Below, one piece after another: positions 43,112 to 51,322 of a DNA stretch of 64,000 bases. Each line of letters opens with the position of its first letter. Positions within the stretch are counted from its first letter, which is position 1. This DNA comes from CAYOID01 sp964573115. GTDB taxonomy: Bacteria > Desulfobacterota > Desulfovibrionia > Desulfovibrionales > Desulfothermaceae. Under the pieces are notes generated by a model, which saw nothing but the letters and a program-made list of their open reading frames with translations, did not search any database and was not told where the DNA came from. The position numbers were made by a program, and so were the translations under genes. The DNA is taken from NCBI GenBank assembly GCA_964573115.1, contig CAZNIP010000003.1, forward strand, positions 10,148 through 74,147, in the 5' to 3' direction.

Positions 43112-44098
43112 TCACTGATACCTCGTGACCTCCTCCCGCAGGCCGTCGGCCAGGAGGTTCAGGCCGATGACCAGGCTGGCGATGGCCAGCGACGGCCACA
43201 GGGCGGCCCAGGGGCTGCCGCTGAGAATGAACTCCCGTCCCTTGGCCACCATGCTCCCCCAGTCCGGTGATGGGGGCGGAATGCCCATGCCCAGAAAACC
43301 CAGGGTGCCCATGGCGAAAATAGCGTAGCCCACCCTGAGCATGGCGTCGATGATCACCGGTCCCTTGGCGTTGGGAAAGATTTCCACGACCATGATGTAG
43401 AACATGTTTTCGCCCCGGGTCTCCGCAGCCTTGACGTAGTCCCGGGTCCGGATGTCCAGGGTCAGGCTGCGGACCAGCCTGGCGATGCCCGGCACGCCCA
43501 TGATGGTCAGGGCGATGACCACGTTCACGGCCGACGCTCCCAGGGCGGCCACGATGAGCAGGTAGAGGAGAATGATGGGGATGGAGATCATGGCGTCCAG
43601 GATGCGCATCAGGATTTCATCGAACCATCCCCCGAGGTAGCCGCCCATGAGACCCAGGGCCGACCCGATGATCAGGGCGATGAGCACGGACCAGATGGCC
43701 GTTCCCAGGGGCAGGACCAGGTTTTCCGAGACCGGGAGGTAGATGAGCACCACCCTGGCCCCGTAAATGATCCTGGTCCACAAGTCCCGGCCGAGCTCGT
43801 CGGTCCCCAGGATGTGCTTTGCGCTGGGACCCTCGTTGACATGGTGCCAGTCCTGTCCAGTGGGGGTGTAGGGGGTCAGGACCGGGGCGGCCAGGGCGAC
43901 GACAACCCAGAAGGCCACCAGGATGAACCCGGCAGTTGCGGTCTTGGAGGACAAAAGGACGGTCAGGCCGGCCCTCAGGCGCTGCCTGACACCGGGCCTG
44001 GGAGGGATGGCCGCAGCCTCGTCCCGGGAAGGGGTGTGATCAGGGTGGCCGTCCCTGCTCTGGTCCTGCACTCGGCCTTCCTGTCTGGAATGATCCAT
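43112..44098 (-). CDS. peptide-type ABC transporter permease (DppC-like)
   Basis: A 328-residue inner-membrane permease of the BPD_transp_1 family. It starts with a cytoplasmic, charged 55-residue head, then TM1 (ATAGFILVAFWVVVALAAPV), the LGTDELGRDLWTRIIYGAR motif of DppC/OppC, and an EAA-like loop with AAETRGENMFYIMVVEIFPN. Start ATG at 44098, 2 bp after the DppB-like gene stop. It pairs with that permease. Confidence 0.92.
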   Translation of the reverse strand: MDHSRQEGRVQDQSRDGHPDHTPSRDEAAAIPPRPGVRQRLRAGLTVLLSSKTATAGFILVAFWVVVALAAPVLTPYTPTGQDWHHVNEGPSAKHILGTDELGRDLWTRIIYGARVVLIYLPVSENLVLPLGTAIWSVLIALIIGSALGLMGGYLGGWFDEILMRILDAMISIPIILLYLLIVAALGASAVNVVIALTIMGVPGIARLVRSLTLDIRTRDYVKAAETRGENMFYIMVVEIFPNAKGPVIIDAMLRVGYAIFAMGTLGFLGMGIPPPSPDWGSMVAKGREFILSGSPWAALWPSLAIASLVIGLNLLADGLREEVTRYQ

Positions 44099-44100
44099 GG

Positions 44101-45399
44101 TTAGGTGTACCTGATCCTGGGGTTGAGGAAGGTGTAGATGATGTCCGCGATGAGCTGGGAACCCACTGCCACGAGGACCATGACCATGGCCCCGGCCTCC
44201 AGGGCGTTGACGTCCTTGTACAGAGCCGCATCCAGGAGGTATTTCCCCAGCCCGGGATAGCCAAAGACCACTTCGACAATGACGATCCCACTGAGCATCC
44301 AGTTGATGTGCAGCATGATCACCGTGATCGGGGCGATGAGGGCGTTGCGCACCGCGTGCTTGAAAATGACTTTCCAGTAGTTGAGGCCCTTGAGGAATGC
44401 CGTGCGGATGAAGGCTGACTGCATGACTTCGCACATGCTGGCCCGGGTGATGCGCAGGATATAGCCCAGTTCGATCAGGGACAGGGTCAGTACAGGCAGG
44501 ACGAGCATGTCCGGTCTGGTCCAGGGGGCCTTCTCCCCGAACACTGTGGCTCCTGGAACCAGGTCCAGCCACTGGGCCACGATGAGGATGAGAAAGATGC
44601 CGGTCACGAACTCCGGAATGACCGAGAACATCATCCCCGGGATGGACAGGCCCCGGTCCAGGAGGGAGCCTTCCCTGAGACCGGCGATGATGCCCAGAAG
44701 CAGGGCAATGGGCATGACCAGGAGAAAGGCGCTTCCGGCCAGGACAATGGAGTTGCGCAGGCGGATGCCGATGGACTTGGCCACGGGCCGGCCGGTACGC
44801 AGTGAGGTCCCTGGGTCGCCTCGGACAAACCCTTTTTTCAGGGGGATGTAGTCGCTGGGGGCTCCGGCCTTTTTCATCCAGCCGGTGCCGACCACAAAAG
44901 TCCAGGACTTCTTCTCTTTGCCCTTTTCCCAGAGCACGGCGTGGTTCTGGGTGTCCACGCCCCAGAACCTCATCCCCTGCTGGCCGTTGGGTTCCCAGCG
45001 CTGGTTGTCCACAGTTTCCTCGACGCTCCCGTCGGGCTGACGGACCAGGGCGATGAGGTCGTCCCCTTCAAGCTTCCAGCGCACCGGTCGGCCCTGCTCG
45101 TCAACGGCCCACCATTCCTGAAAACCCTTGTCCGAGGAGATCCTGGACAAATCCAGGCCGATCTTGCCCGAGGCCACCCAGTCGTTGCCAAACAGCCAGT
45201 AGAAGTAGCGGAGCAGGATCGGTTCGTCCAAACCCTGTTGATTCAAGAAAGAGGCTTCCTGTTCAGGAGTGATGAAGCTGCCCAGGACGTTTCTGGCCAC
45301 ATTTCCAGGGGAGAACTGCGTGATGAGAAACACGACCATGGACACCAGGACCATGGTGATGAGCATCAACACGATGCGCCGAAGGATGAATTTTCCCAT
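44101..45399 (-). CDS. peptide-type ABC transporter permease (DppB-like) with inserted domain
   Basis: A 432-residue permease, about 100 longer than usual DppB. TM1 is RRIVLMLITMVLVSMVVFLITQF with the classic N-terminus; the family FLLRYFYWLFGN-type stretch at residue 70 is followed by an extra 110-residue segment (about residues 78-190) rich in polar and aromatic residues. The conserved RGDPGTSLRTGRPV then resumes, with the membrane core and ELGYILRITRASMCEVM...AFLKGLN EAA loop. The insert lies in the periplasmic loop and may contact the binding protein. Confidence 0.92.
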   Translation of the reverse strand: MGKFILRRIVLMLITMVLVSMVVFLITQFSPGNVARNVLGSFITPEQEASFLNQQGLDEPILLRYFYWLFGNDWVASGKIGLDLSRISSDKGFQEWWAVDEQGRPVRWKLEGDDLIALVRQPDGSVEETVDNQRWEPNGQQGMRFWGVDTQNHAVLWEKGKEKKSWTFVVGTGWMKKAGAPSDYIPLKKGFVRGDPGTSLRTGRPVAKSIGIRLRNSIVLAGSAFLLVMPIALLLGIIAGLREGSLLDRGLSIPGMMFSVIPEFVTGIFLILIVAQWLDLVPGATVFGEKAPWTRPDMLVLPVLTLSLIELGYILRITRASMCEVMQSAFIRTAFLKGLNYWKVIFKHAVRNALIAPITVIMLHINWMLSGIVIVEVVFGYPGLGKYLLDAALYKDVNALEAGAMVMVLVAVGSQLIADIIYTFLNPRIRYT

Positions 45400-45441
45400 G
45401 TGGTCTCACTGAGCAGGAGGGTGGCAAAGATGTTACGACAG

Positions 45442-45468
45442 AGTATAAAAAAAATGTAAATAAAGCAA
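45442..45468 (-). promoter_or_regulatory. possible promoter for the permease operon
   Basis: On the minus strand TTGCTT (45463-45468) and TATACT (45442-45447), separated by 15 nt, in an AT-rich block (T-runs) unlike the surrounding GC-rich sequence. The short spacer lowers confidence. Confidence 0.3.
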
Positions 45469-45606
45469 CTTTTTGTCTGAAACATGATTTCGAGCTCACA
45501 AGGTCCAGCGCATGTCGGCTCCGGCTGGGACATCTTCAGGTTGTCATGGCCAAAGATGGGCCTCCAGGCCAGAGAGCTTCACCGTCGTCCTTGAGGTCTC
45601 TTCAGC

Positions 45607-45636
45607 TTGACAAGTCCTGGCCTCGGGGTTTTGTAT
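45607..45636 (+). promoter_or_regulatory. possible promoter for the GNAT gene
   Basis: TTGACA (45607-45612) and TTGTAT (45631-45636), 18 nt apart, about 40 nt before the GTG start. Confidence 0.35.
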
Positions 45637-45672
45637 GCAGTCACACAAACCTGAAGGGAGGAGGCACAGCAC

Positions 45673-46182
45673 GTGGGGACAGAAATCCGGGCGGCCCGGC
45701 CTGAGGAGAAAGACCGGGTCTGGGCGATTTTTTCCAGGGTGATCGCCGCAGGCGACAGCTATGTTTTCGAGCCTGATTCACCGATTGACGTCTTTGAAGC
45801 CGGCTGGTGGGGCTACCATCCCTTTGTGGCTGTCATTGACCAGGAGGTTGCCGGGACCTTTATCCTCAGGCCCAATTACAGAGGGCTGGGGTCCCATGTG
45901 GCCAATGCCGGCTTCATGGTCCATCCCGATTTTCAGGGCCGGGGGGTGGGCCGGGCCATGGGCACGGCCTGCCTCCAGGAAGCCAGAAAGCAGGGGTACG
46001 CGTCCATGCAGTTCAACATGGTGGTCTCCACCAACGAGCCCGCAGTCAGGTTGTGGACGAGCCTGGGGTTTCAGATCAGCGGCACCCTGCCGAGGGTGTT
46101 TCGGCACAGTCGGTTCGGCCTTGTGGACGCCTATGTCATGAATCGGGATTTGTCGGATATTGAGCAAGAGAGTGATGGTTGA
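45673..46182 (+). CDS. GNAT-family N-acetyltransferase
   Basis: A 169-residue acetyl-CoA-dependent acetyltransferase. The acetyl-CoA loop is VHPDFQGRGVGRAMG near residue 90-105 (Q/R-x-x-G-x-G/A type), followed by the C-terminal STNEPAVRLWTSLGFQISG motif. The start is a GTG with GGGAGGAGG 8 nt upstream. The substrate is unknown; the closest pattern is amino-acid or phosphinothricin-type GNATs. Confidence 0.88.
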   Translation: MGTEIRAARPEEKDRVWAIFSRVIAAGDSYVFEPDSPIDVFEAGWWGYHPFVAVIDQEVAGTFILRPNYRGLGSHVANAGFMVHPDFQGRGVGRAMGTACLQEARKQGYASMQFNMVVSTNEPAVRLWTSLGFQISGTLPRVFRHSRFGLVDAYVMNRDLSDIEQESDG

Positions 46183-46209
46183 CGGTGGAGGGTTGAGGGA
46201 AGAAAATGG
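46173..46209 (+). repeat. modular intergenic repeat, fragment (copy R7)
   Basis: GATGGTTGACGGTGGAGGGTTGAGGGAAGAAAA, the middle of the first repeat block. It starts inside the GNAT stop region, so the last codons of that gene come from the repeat. Confidence 0.6.
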
Positions 46210-46387
46210 GATATGGAACCTGTGCCCCAAGGGACAGGAGGCATCATCATGCCCGTTGAGCCCGCGAGTTGGCTGATGACATGCATCACGTGAAGTGCCA
46301 GATGCTCTCTGTCCTTACAGCCCCTTCATTCATGAGCATCCTTGTAAAGAAAGAAGATCTCCCTTTACAGGATGGAGAAAGGATTCT

Positions 46388-47095
46388 ATGGCCCAGTCAC
46401 AGTTCATCTGCATCGGACACCGGGGAGCCAGAGGCAGGGCCCCGGAGAACACCCTGGCCGGGGTTCGCAAAGGGCTTGCCCTCGGGGCCGACTGGATCGA
46501 GGTCGATGTCTATTGCGTCCAGGGTGTTCCGGTGGTCATCCATGACCCCACCCTGAACAGGACCACCAGCGGGAAGGGACGCCTGGAAGACCAGACCCTG
46601 GAGTCGCTCCGCAAACTGGACGCTGGTGATGGACAGAAAATCCCCCTGCTGAGCGAGGTCTTTGAATGCGTTCAAACCAGGGGGGGACTGAACATCGAGC
46701 TCAAAGGCAGGGATACGGCGCAACCCGTCATGGACCTGGTTGGGGATCAGGTTGCCGGATTTGGCTGGCCCAAAGACAAGATCCTCATCTCCTCATTCGA
46801 TCCTCAGGAGCTCCAGAAGGTTCGCGACCTCGATCCTGACATTCAGATCGGGCTGCTCATGGATCACGTCCGCAGGGACTGGCGAGAGCTGGCTGTCAGG
46901 CTCAAGGCCGTGAGCCTGCATGTCGACCATCGAAAGATCAGGAGCTCGCTGGTCAGGCGGGCCCATGACCTGGGGCTGCGGATCTTTGCCTACACGGTCA
47001 ATCTGCCGGGCGAGCTTCTGCGCCTGAAACGGATGGGGGTTGACGGGGTGTTCACCGACTATCCGGATATGTGCGTCCGTCAGGGGCAAAGCTGA
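46388..47095 (+). CDS. glycerophosphodiester phosphodiesterase
   Basis: A 235-residue GDPD-family TIM barrel that splits glycerophosphodiesters into glycerol-3-phosphate and an alcohol. Key residues: HRGARGRAPENTLAG (catalytic His and metal Glu), WIEVDVYCVQGVPVVIHDPTLNRTTSG (metal E/D and second catalytic His), and LNIELKG. No signal peptide is seen, so it is cytoplasmic. ATG at 46388 with AAAGGA upstream. Confidence 0.92.
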   Translation: MAQSQFICIGHRGARGRAPENTLAGVRKGLALGADWIEVDVYCVQGVPVVIHDPTLNRTTSGKGRLEDQTLESLRKLDAGDGQKIPLLSEVFECVQTRGGLNIELKGRDTAQPVMDLVGDQVAGFGWPKDKILISSFDPQELQKVRDLDPDIQIGLLMDHVRRDWRELAVRLKAVSLHVDHRKIRSSLVRRAHDLGLRIFAYTVNLPGELLRLKRMGVDGVFTDYPDMCVRQGQS

Positions 47096-47187
47096 AGCAG
47101 GACCGTGCCTTCTTGACGCCTGGGTTCTTTGCCCCGGCCCTTCAAGCCTGCGGCACTGTGGCTGAGACCACTGGAGTTTCCTGAGTG

Positions 47188-47275
47188 GTCAAACTGGCCG
47201 AGTCGAAGACTTTTCTCGACTCGTCAGGGATCTTTTCTTCCCTCAACCCTCCACCTTCGACCCTCGACCTTTCAG
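47188..47275 (-). repeat. modular intergenic repeat (copy R8, minus orientation)
   Basis: On the minus strand it reads AAGGTCGAGGGTCGAAGG, TGGAGGGTTGAGGGAAGAAAAGATC, then GACTCGGCCAGTTTGACCA. Its first block overlaps the last 11 codons of the flavodoxin-like gene. Confidence 0.75.
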
Positions 47276-47866
47276 TGACATGCCCAGTTTCCGGCCGGCC
47301 TGGAAGCAGGCCTCCATGGTTTCCTGGTCCCTGGCCACCTTGCCTTTGTGGAAATGGCCCAGGGCGCTGACCCGGTCCACGAGCTCATACCCCAGGGCCT
47401 CGAGGGGCAAGCGCATGCCGTCCATGGTGAAGCCCATGTCCTTCTCCTCCAGCTGCTCGGCCACCCCGGCCACCACGGCTTTCCGCCCCTGTCCGGCCAG
47501 CCGGCTGGAGTAGGCCCGGGGATGGTCGGTCGTGAAGTCATAGAACTGGTAGAGGCGGTCGATGAAGGCCTTCATCAGGGCCGAGACATTGTAGTTGTGG
47601 GCCGGGGAGACCAGGACAATGCCCCTGGATTCGATGATCTTCGGATACAGGAGCTGCATGCCGTCCAGAAGCCTGGTGCAGGCTTTGGCCGTGCGGCAGG
47701 ACTCGCAACCAACGCAGGACGAGAAGTGGACATCGCGAAGAAAGACGATCTCAGTGGCCAGGCCCTGCTCATGCGCACCTTTGAGGACTTCCTGGAGCAT
47801 GAGGTCGCTGTTGCCCTTTTTTCTGGGGCTGCCGGAAATGCCGAGGATCTGGTTTTGAAGGGACAT
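47243..47866 (-). CDS. NAD(P)H-dependent FMN reductase / flavodoxin-like protein
   Basis: A 207-residue flavodoxin-fold oxidoreductase. ILGISGSPRKKGNSDLMLQ is the FMN phosphate loop; CVGCESCRTAKAC near residue 52 is the multi-cysteine segment of the iron-sulfur flavoprotein-like group; LVSPAHNYNVSALMKAFIDR is the FMN ring-binding loop. ATG 47866 is chosen because AAGGAGCC precedes it; the longer frame from 47896 adds ten residues without homology. The C-terminal tail GRGSKVEG is encoded by the intergenic repeat R8, an extension that is probably non-functional. Confidence 0.85.
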   Translation of the reverse strand: MSLQNQILGISGSPRKKGNSDLMLQEVLKGAHEQGLATEIVFLRDVHFSSCVGCESCRTAKACTRLLDGMQLLYPKIIESRGIVLVSPAHNYNVSALMKAFIDRLYQFYDFTTDHPRAYSSRLAGQGRKAVVAGVAEQLEEKDMGFTMDGMRLPLEALGYELVDRVSALGHFHKGKVARDQETMEACFQAGRKLGMSLKGRGSKVEG

Positions 47867-47892
47867 GACGGCTCCTTGGGTCGGGTGATCGT

Positions 47893-48036
47893 TCACTTTG
47901 AGGAGAGTGATCTGGCGTTTTTTTCTGTAACATCAGGATAGAGCCTGCGAACGCATTCCGGGCAGAGGCTGTGGGAAAAGTCGGCGTTGGAGTGTTTTTG
48001 AATGAAGAGCTCGAGGAGTCGTCCGTGATGTCCATG
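47893..48036 (-). pseudogene. remnant of a sensor-kinase C-terminal Cys motif
   Basis: The frame ends with FSHSLCPECVRRLYPDV. This matches the end of a motif found in many deltaproteobacterial PAS sensor and response proteins (C-x2-C...YI..HS.A.FSH.ICP.C..KLYP). The preceding conserved part (CxxCxxIRDxxGYW) is missing, so only the last ~48 codons survive and there is no start site. It is most likely a relic of a lost two-component gene. Confidence 0.5.
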
Positions 48037-48110
48037 TCTGCTCCAGGAGGATGCGCTGTCTGAGACGCAACTCTTTGAAGGGATCACTGTTAGAGAGAAA
48101 AGGCTCTGTT

Positions 48111-48749
48111 TCAAACTGTTTCGTCAGCTCGGAGCATGAGCTGCAGGCTGAGCATGGCTGTCGACCAGAGGATGTCCATGGGCAGGTGCAGATGGGCGGT
48201 GGAGTCCAGGAGCAGCGTTGCCCTGGCTGGGAACTCCTCGTCCTTGAGCCACAGGACCAGGCTCACCGGGACCCTGGGAAAGGGCCAGAGCTTGAAGGCA
48301 ACGTCGCCAAAATCAAGGGGGGACGCCCCGAGCCTGGCACCGGTCTGGCGGAAGGCCTCGGGTTTTTCGCCAAACCTGGAGGCCAGCTTGTCCAGGGGCA
48401 GGATGTGGGTCCCCTTGGCGAACATGTCCCCCCCTGGAAGCTCAGTGGGGTGGACCAGCCGGTCCGAGCACACGGCGTCCCTGGCCTGGACCAGGTACCA
48501 GATTGCGGACAGGTTGAAGAGCTCGGCCAGCTCGATGGTCAGGAGGCTGCCGATCCCGGTGGAGGCCTGGATGGACTGATCCTCAGGACAGATGGCCAAT
48601 GGCTGTTGGAAGCAGTCCAGCATGTAGGATTGCGTTCCGGGATCGTAGCCTGCGCCAGAGCGCAGGCAGACGGCTTCCGGGTCCAGATCGGCCAGCCTGG
48701 CCCAGGCCTGATCCAGGCCGCTCTTGACGATGCTTTCAGGGATGTCCAT
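48111..48749 (-). CDS. DUF3786 domain-containing protein
   Basis: A 212-residue soluble protein of the DUF3786 family, known mainly from anaerobic bacteria and of unknown function. Family motifs visible: GGDMFAKGTHILPLDKLASRFG near residue 120 and PFPRVPVSLVLWLKDEEFPARA near 170, ending in DILWSTAML. ATG at 48749 follows GAGG by 9 nt; the frame is open upstream to 48800 but starts with TTG. It overlaps a 32-codon upstream frame by 14 bp. Confidence 0.8.
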   Translation of the reverse strand: MDIPESIVKSGLDQAWARLADLDPEAVCLRSGAGYDPGTQSYMLDCFQQPLAICPEDQSIQASTGIGSLLTIELAELFNLSAIWYLVQARDAVCSDRLVHPTELPGGDMFAKGTHILPLDKLASRFGEKPEAFRQTGARLGASPLDFGDVAFKLWPFPRVPVSLVLWLKDEEFPARATLLLDSTAHLHLPMDILWSTAMLSLQLMLRADETV

Positions 48750-48834
48750 GGAGAAGGGCCTCAGCAAAAGGGAACGAGGTGCTCTTGCCCCGCTGGACAA
48801 GGCGCCTGGAGACCCCGAGGATCTGTGTCAACAT
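48736..48834 (-). CDS. possible 32-residue leader peptide before DUF3786
   Basis: An ATG at 48834 has a perfect AGGAGG 4 nt upstream and opens a 32-codon frame with five arginines or lysines, MLTQILGVSRRLVQRG..., ending at 48736 inside the DUF3786 start region. The 14-bp overlap would couple the two genes. No homology is recognised. Confidence 0.35.
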   Translation of the reverse strand: MLTQILGVSRRLVQRGKSTSFPFAEALLHGHP

Positions 48835-48868
48835 GAGTCCTCCTGCACGCGCCTGAGAATACAGGCAC

Positions 48869-48887
48869 GGGGTGAAACTGTCACCCC
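48869..48887 (-). terminator. hairpin after the FecR-like lipoprotein gene
   Basis: GGGGTGA and TCACCCC pair over 7 bp with a 5-nt loop, about 100 bp downstream of the lipoprotein stop. No T-run; weak candidate. Confidence 0.3.
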
Positions 48888-48985
48888 TTGAGCGCGCCCT
48901 TTTCCCGCAAGGGTGCAGCGGATCGAGGTCTGCGGGCAAGGGAAAAGTCCCGGGCCACTCGAAGTCGCGATGCGGTCCGGGAAGG

Positions 48986-49888
48986 CTATTGGACACTGAA
49001 TCCTTCGGGCTGCAGGATGTGAAGCTCAGGATTCTGGTCCTCCTGGTCGTGTCCCCGGCATTTGCTCTTCAGAGCCCTGTTTCTGGCCCTTGTTTCGGTA
49101 TTGGCCACCTTCTCCGGCACCTGGAGGCACCACTGGAAGTGGCCCTGGAAGTCGGAGCTCCATCGCGGCCCTGTGAACCCGCATCTCCTCTTGAGGTTTT
49201 CCTGGTTCTGTCTGACTGCAGTGTTGGCGTATTCGCGGCACATGTCTGACTTTGACCGGGAATGGTCAATCCAGGGTCTTGCCTCCCTCCAGTCGATGAT
49301 CCGATTCAGTTCAAGCCCGGGAAGAGAGCGAACGTCGTCCACAGAGGTCCGTCTGATCCGAACCTGCCCGTTTCTCGTGATGATGAGGTTTTCGGGACGC
49401 TGCAGCGTCAAACGGCCCCGGTAGACCGTTGCGATGGTCAAGCCCGGGAGGACTCTGACATTGACGGCCGAGTCCAGAAAGCTCTCTGATTCTGGCGTTT
49501 CAATACAGATATCGCGCCCTTCGACATAGACCTGCCCGCTGAAGATTCTGATCAACAGGCAGTAGGCCTTTCTGATGAGGTCCGGGTCCGTATTCTGATC
49601 CAGCTCCAGAAAGCCGCCTTGAGAGAACCTGACAACGGCCTTGCTGGCGTCCCCGGTTGAAACATTGTCCCCGCTGTAGACGATCATTCCACTCGTGGCC
49701 GGCTCGTTGTTCAGAGAAACCTGATCGCCCATGACTTCAAGGACACCGATTTTTTCCCTTGGAGAGGTGTTTTGCTGTTGGTGGCCGGGATCTGGGCCCC
49801 GGGGAATGCATCCCATGACAACGAGCATCAGGGAGAGTGCAAGGAAGCAGGCCATGATACTTTTTTGTCTGCTGTTTTGATCATTCAT
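48986..49888 (-). CDS. FecR-domain-like lipoprotein
   Basis: A 300-residue exported protein with a signal and lipobox VVMGC at about residues 23-27. Residues about 46-190 resemble the FecR periplasmic fold: GVLEVMGDQVSLN, GMIVYSGDNVSTGDASKAVVRFSQGGFLELDQNT, then a SAVNVR...ATVYRGRLTLQ strand pair. The C-terminal ~90 residues are basic, have three cysteines and no known domain. ATG 49888 overlaps the membrane-protein gene by 8 bp, with AAGGAG upstream. Function unknown; possibly envelope structure or signalling. Confidence 0.7.
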   Translation of the reverse strand: MNDQNSRQKSIMACFLALSLMLVVMGCIPRGPDPGHQQQNTSPREKIGVLEVMGDQVSLNNEPATSGMIVYSGDNVSTGDASKAVVRFSQGGFLELDQNTDPDLIRKAYCLLIRIFSGQVYVEGRDICIETPESESFLDSAVNVRVLPGLTIATVYRGRLTLQRPENLIITRNGQVRIRRTSVDDVRSLPGLELNRIIDWREARPWIDHSRSKSDMCREYANTAVRQNQENLKRRCGFTGPRWSSDFQGHFQWCLQVPEKVANTETRARNRALKSKCRGHDQEDQNPELHILQPEGFSVQ

Positions 49889-50834
49889 CCCTCTTCTCCT
49901 TCTCAGTGATGGAGGGTGTGCTGACAAAGGGGGAGACTTTTCGACCGATCTCAGCGGACCGAACTTCCCGGGTGTCGATCCAGACCATCTGTTTCCGTTT
50001 CTGGTCCCAGACAACAAACTCCTGATCTGTTTTTTTCAGAAAAAAAAGGTTGGAAGGGTTCGAAAGGAGTGCCCCATCCCTGAGGTTGAGCTTCAGAGGC
50101 TGAAAGGCGGTCTTCTTCATCAACACTCCATAGGTCATGGGGAGCAGGAGGAGAAAGGAGATGGCCATGATGGCAAAGGGGGCGATGACCAGGTTCCTCT
50201 GTGGCCAGGTCCGGATGAGATGCCAGACGAGGATCAACACCACCAGGGACTCGATGAAGATGAGGTAAAGGGTGTTGAAGGCATCGGTCAGCTGGGCTGA
50301 GTCCCTCTGGATGATCCACTGCTGGAGTGTCCTGGCCTCATCGGCATGTTCTGAAGGCAGGTGTCCTGTCTCCTCGAAGAGGAGATGATGAAGGCTCAGT
50401 GGCGGTCGATAGATCTCGAGTCTGGTCAGCAGATGAAAGAACAGAGGCAGGATGATCACGATGAGCAGGACTGTTTTCCAGAACCATGGCCATCTGTCCC
50501 GCAACAGCTGTATTGGCCGGGTCAAAGCCTCAAATCGTGAAGACGATGCAGCATGTCGAATGAGAAAGATCACGGGAAGGACAAGGAGCAGGATGATGAA
50601 CAGGAGAGGCAGCAGGCTTTCCCGGGTCAGGGTCCACACCATGAGGATGAACTTGCCCCCTTCCTGCACGTAGAACTCGGTCTCAAAGGTCATGAAGGCA
50701 TCCAAACCCAGAAGGTGCATGTGGCTCCGATGGATGACAAACCCAAAACCACCGAGAATGGCGACGATGCCGACCAGGGAGCCTGCCAGCCAACCGATGA
50801 ATGTTGTGACCTCTTTGACGAGAGACATGCGCAT
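49881..50834 (-). CDS. membrane protein with FecR-lipoprotein partner, function unknown
   Basis: A 317-residue protein with about five hydrophobic segments (residues ~15-35, 75-95, 120-140, 190-210 and 225-245) and a 75-residue hydrophilic C-terminal tail. No recognised family. ATG 50834 is chosen for GAGG 6 nt upstream; the longer frame begins with TTG. It precedes the FecR-like lipoprotein and overlaps its start, so the two probably form one envelope complex. Confidence 0.65.
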   Translation of the reverse strand: MRMSLVKEVTTFIGWLAGSLVGIVAILGGFGFVIHRSHMHLLGLDAFMTFETEFYVQEGGKFILMVWTLTRESLLPLLFIILLLVLPVIFLIRHAASSSRFEALTRPIQLLRDRWPWFWKTVLLIVIILPLFFHLLTRLEIYRPPLSLHHLLFEETGHLPSEHADEARTLQQWIIQRDSAQLTDAFNTLYLIFIESLVVLILVWHLIRTWPQRNLVIAPFAIMAISFLLLLPMTYGVLMKKTAFQPLKLNLRDGALLSNPSNLFFLKKTDQEFVVWDQKRKQMVWIDTREVRSAEIGRKVSPFVSTPSITEKEKRDE

Positions 50835-50946
50835 GGATTTCCTCAAGGGTTCAACAGCGTGACCAGGATGCTGGACTGTCAGGCCCGGCAGGAGCTCTCC
50901 AGCGGTTCACTCCGGTCAGTTTGTTCCACCACAGGTTCAGGCTCCA

Positions 50947-51300
50947 GTGAATTCAAGTCTGGAGGTCTCAATGTGTGGGCACAGCAGGAAATCAAGGGGG
51001 TCATGGAGCATACCGCGTCACGTTACTCCATTTTCGAGCAGGGGGGAAGAACATCTGAGAGAGGATGAAGAGACGGAGAAAAAGATTGTTCGTGGTGCCG
51101 GGCCTCAAGCTTTGGGATGGATCCAACGTGGACAGGGAGGGCGACAGGAAGCAGGACCCGTCGTCCCGAGCTTCACAGCCCTTTCACGAAACCAGGCTTG
51201 GTCCCTCTCAGATGATGAGCAGCCACTGTATTTCACGTCTCTGCTCGTGGCAGGACGGTACGAAGATGCATTGAGAATGGTTCAGGCCAAAAGGAATTGA
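50947..51300 (+). CDS. uncertain small open frame
   Basis: A 117-codon frame in the divergent interval. The last 45 codons (FTALSRNQAWSLSDDEQPLYFTSLLVAGRYEDAL...) look protein-like, the first half does not. No ribosome site is clear. It may be a short gene starting further in, a gene tail, or chance. Confidence 0.25.
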   Translation: MNSSLEVSMCGHSRKSRGSWSIPRHVTPFSSRGEEHLREDEETEKKIVRGAGPQALGWIQRGQGGRQEAGPVVPSFTALSRNQAWSLSDDEQPLYFTSLLVAGRYEDALRMVQAKRN

Positions 51301-51322
51301 GCAAGAACACGGCAAGAGCAAT

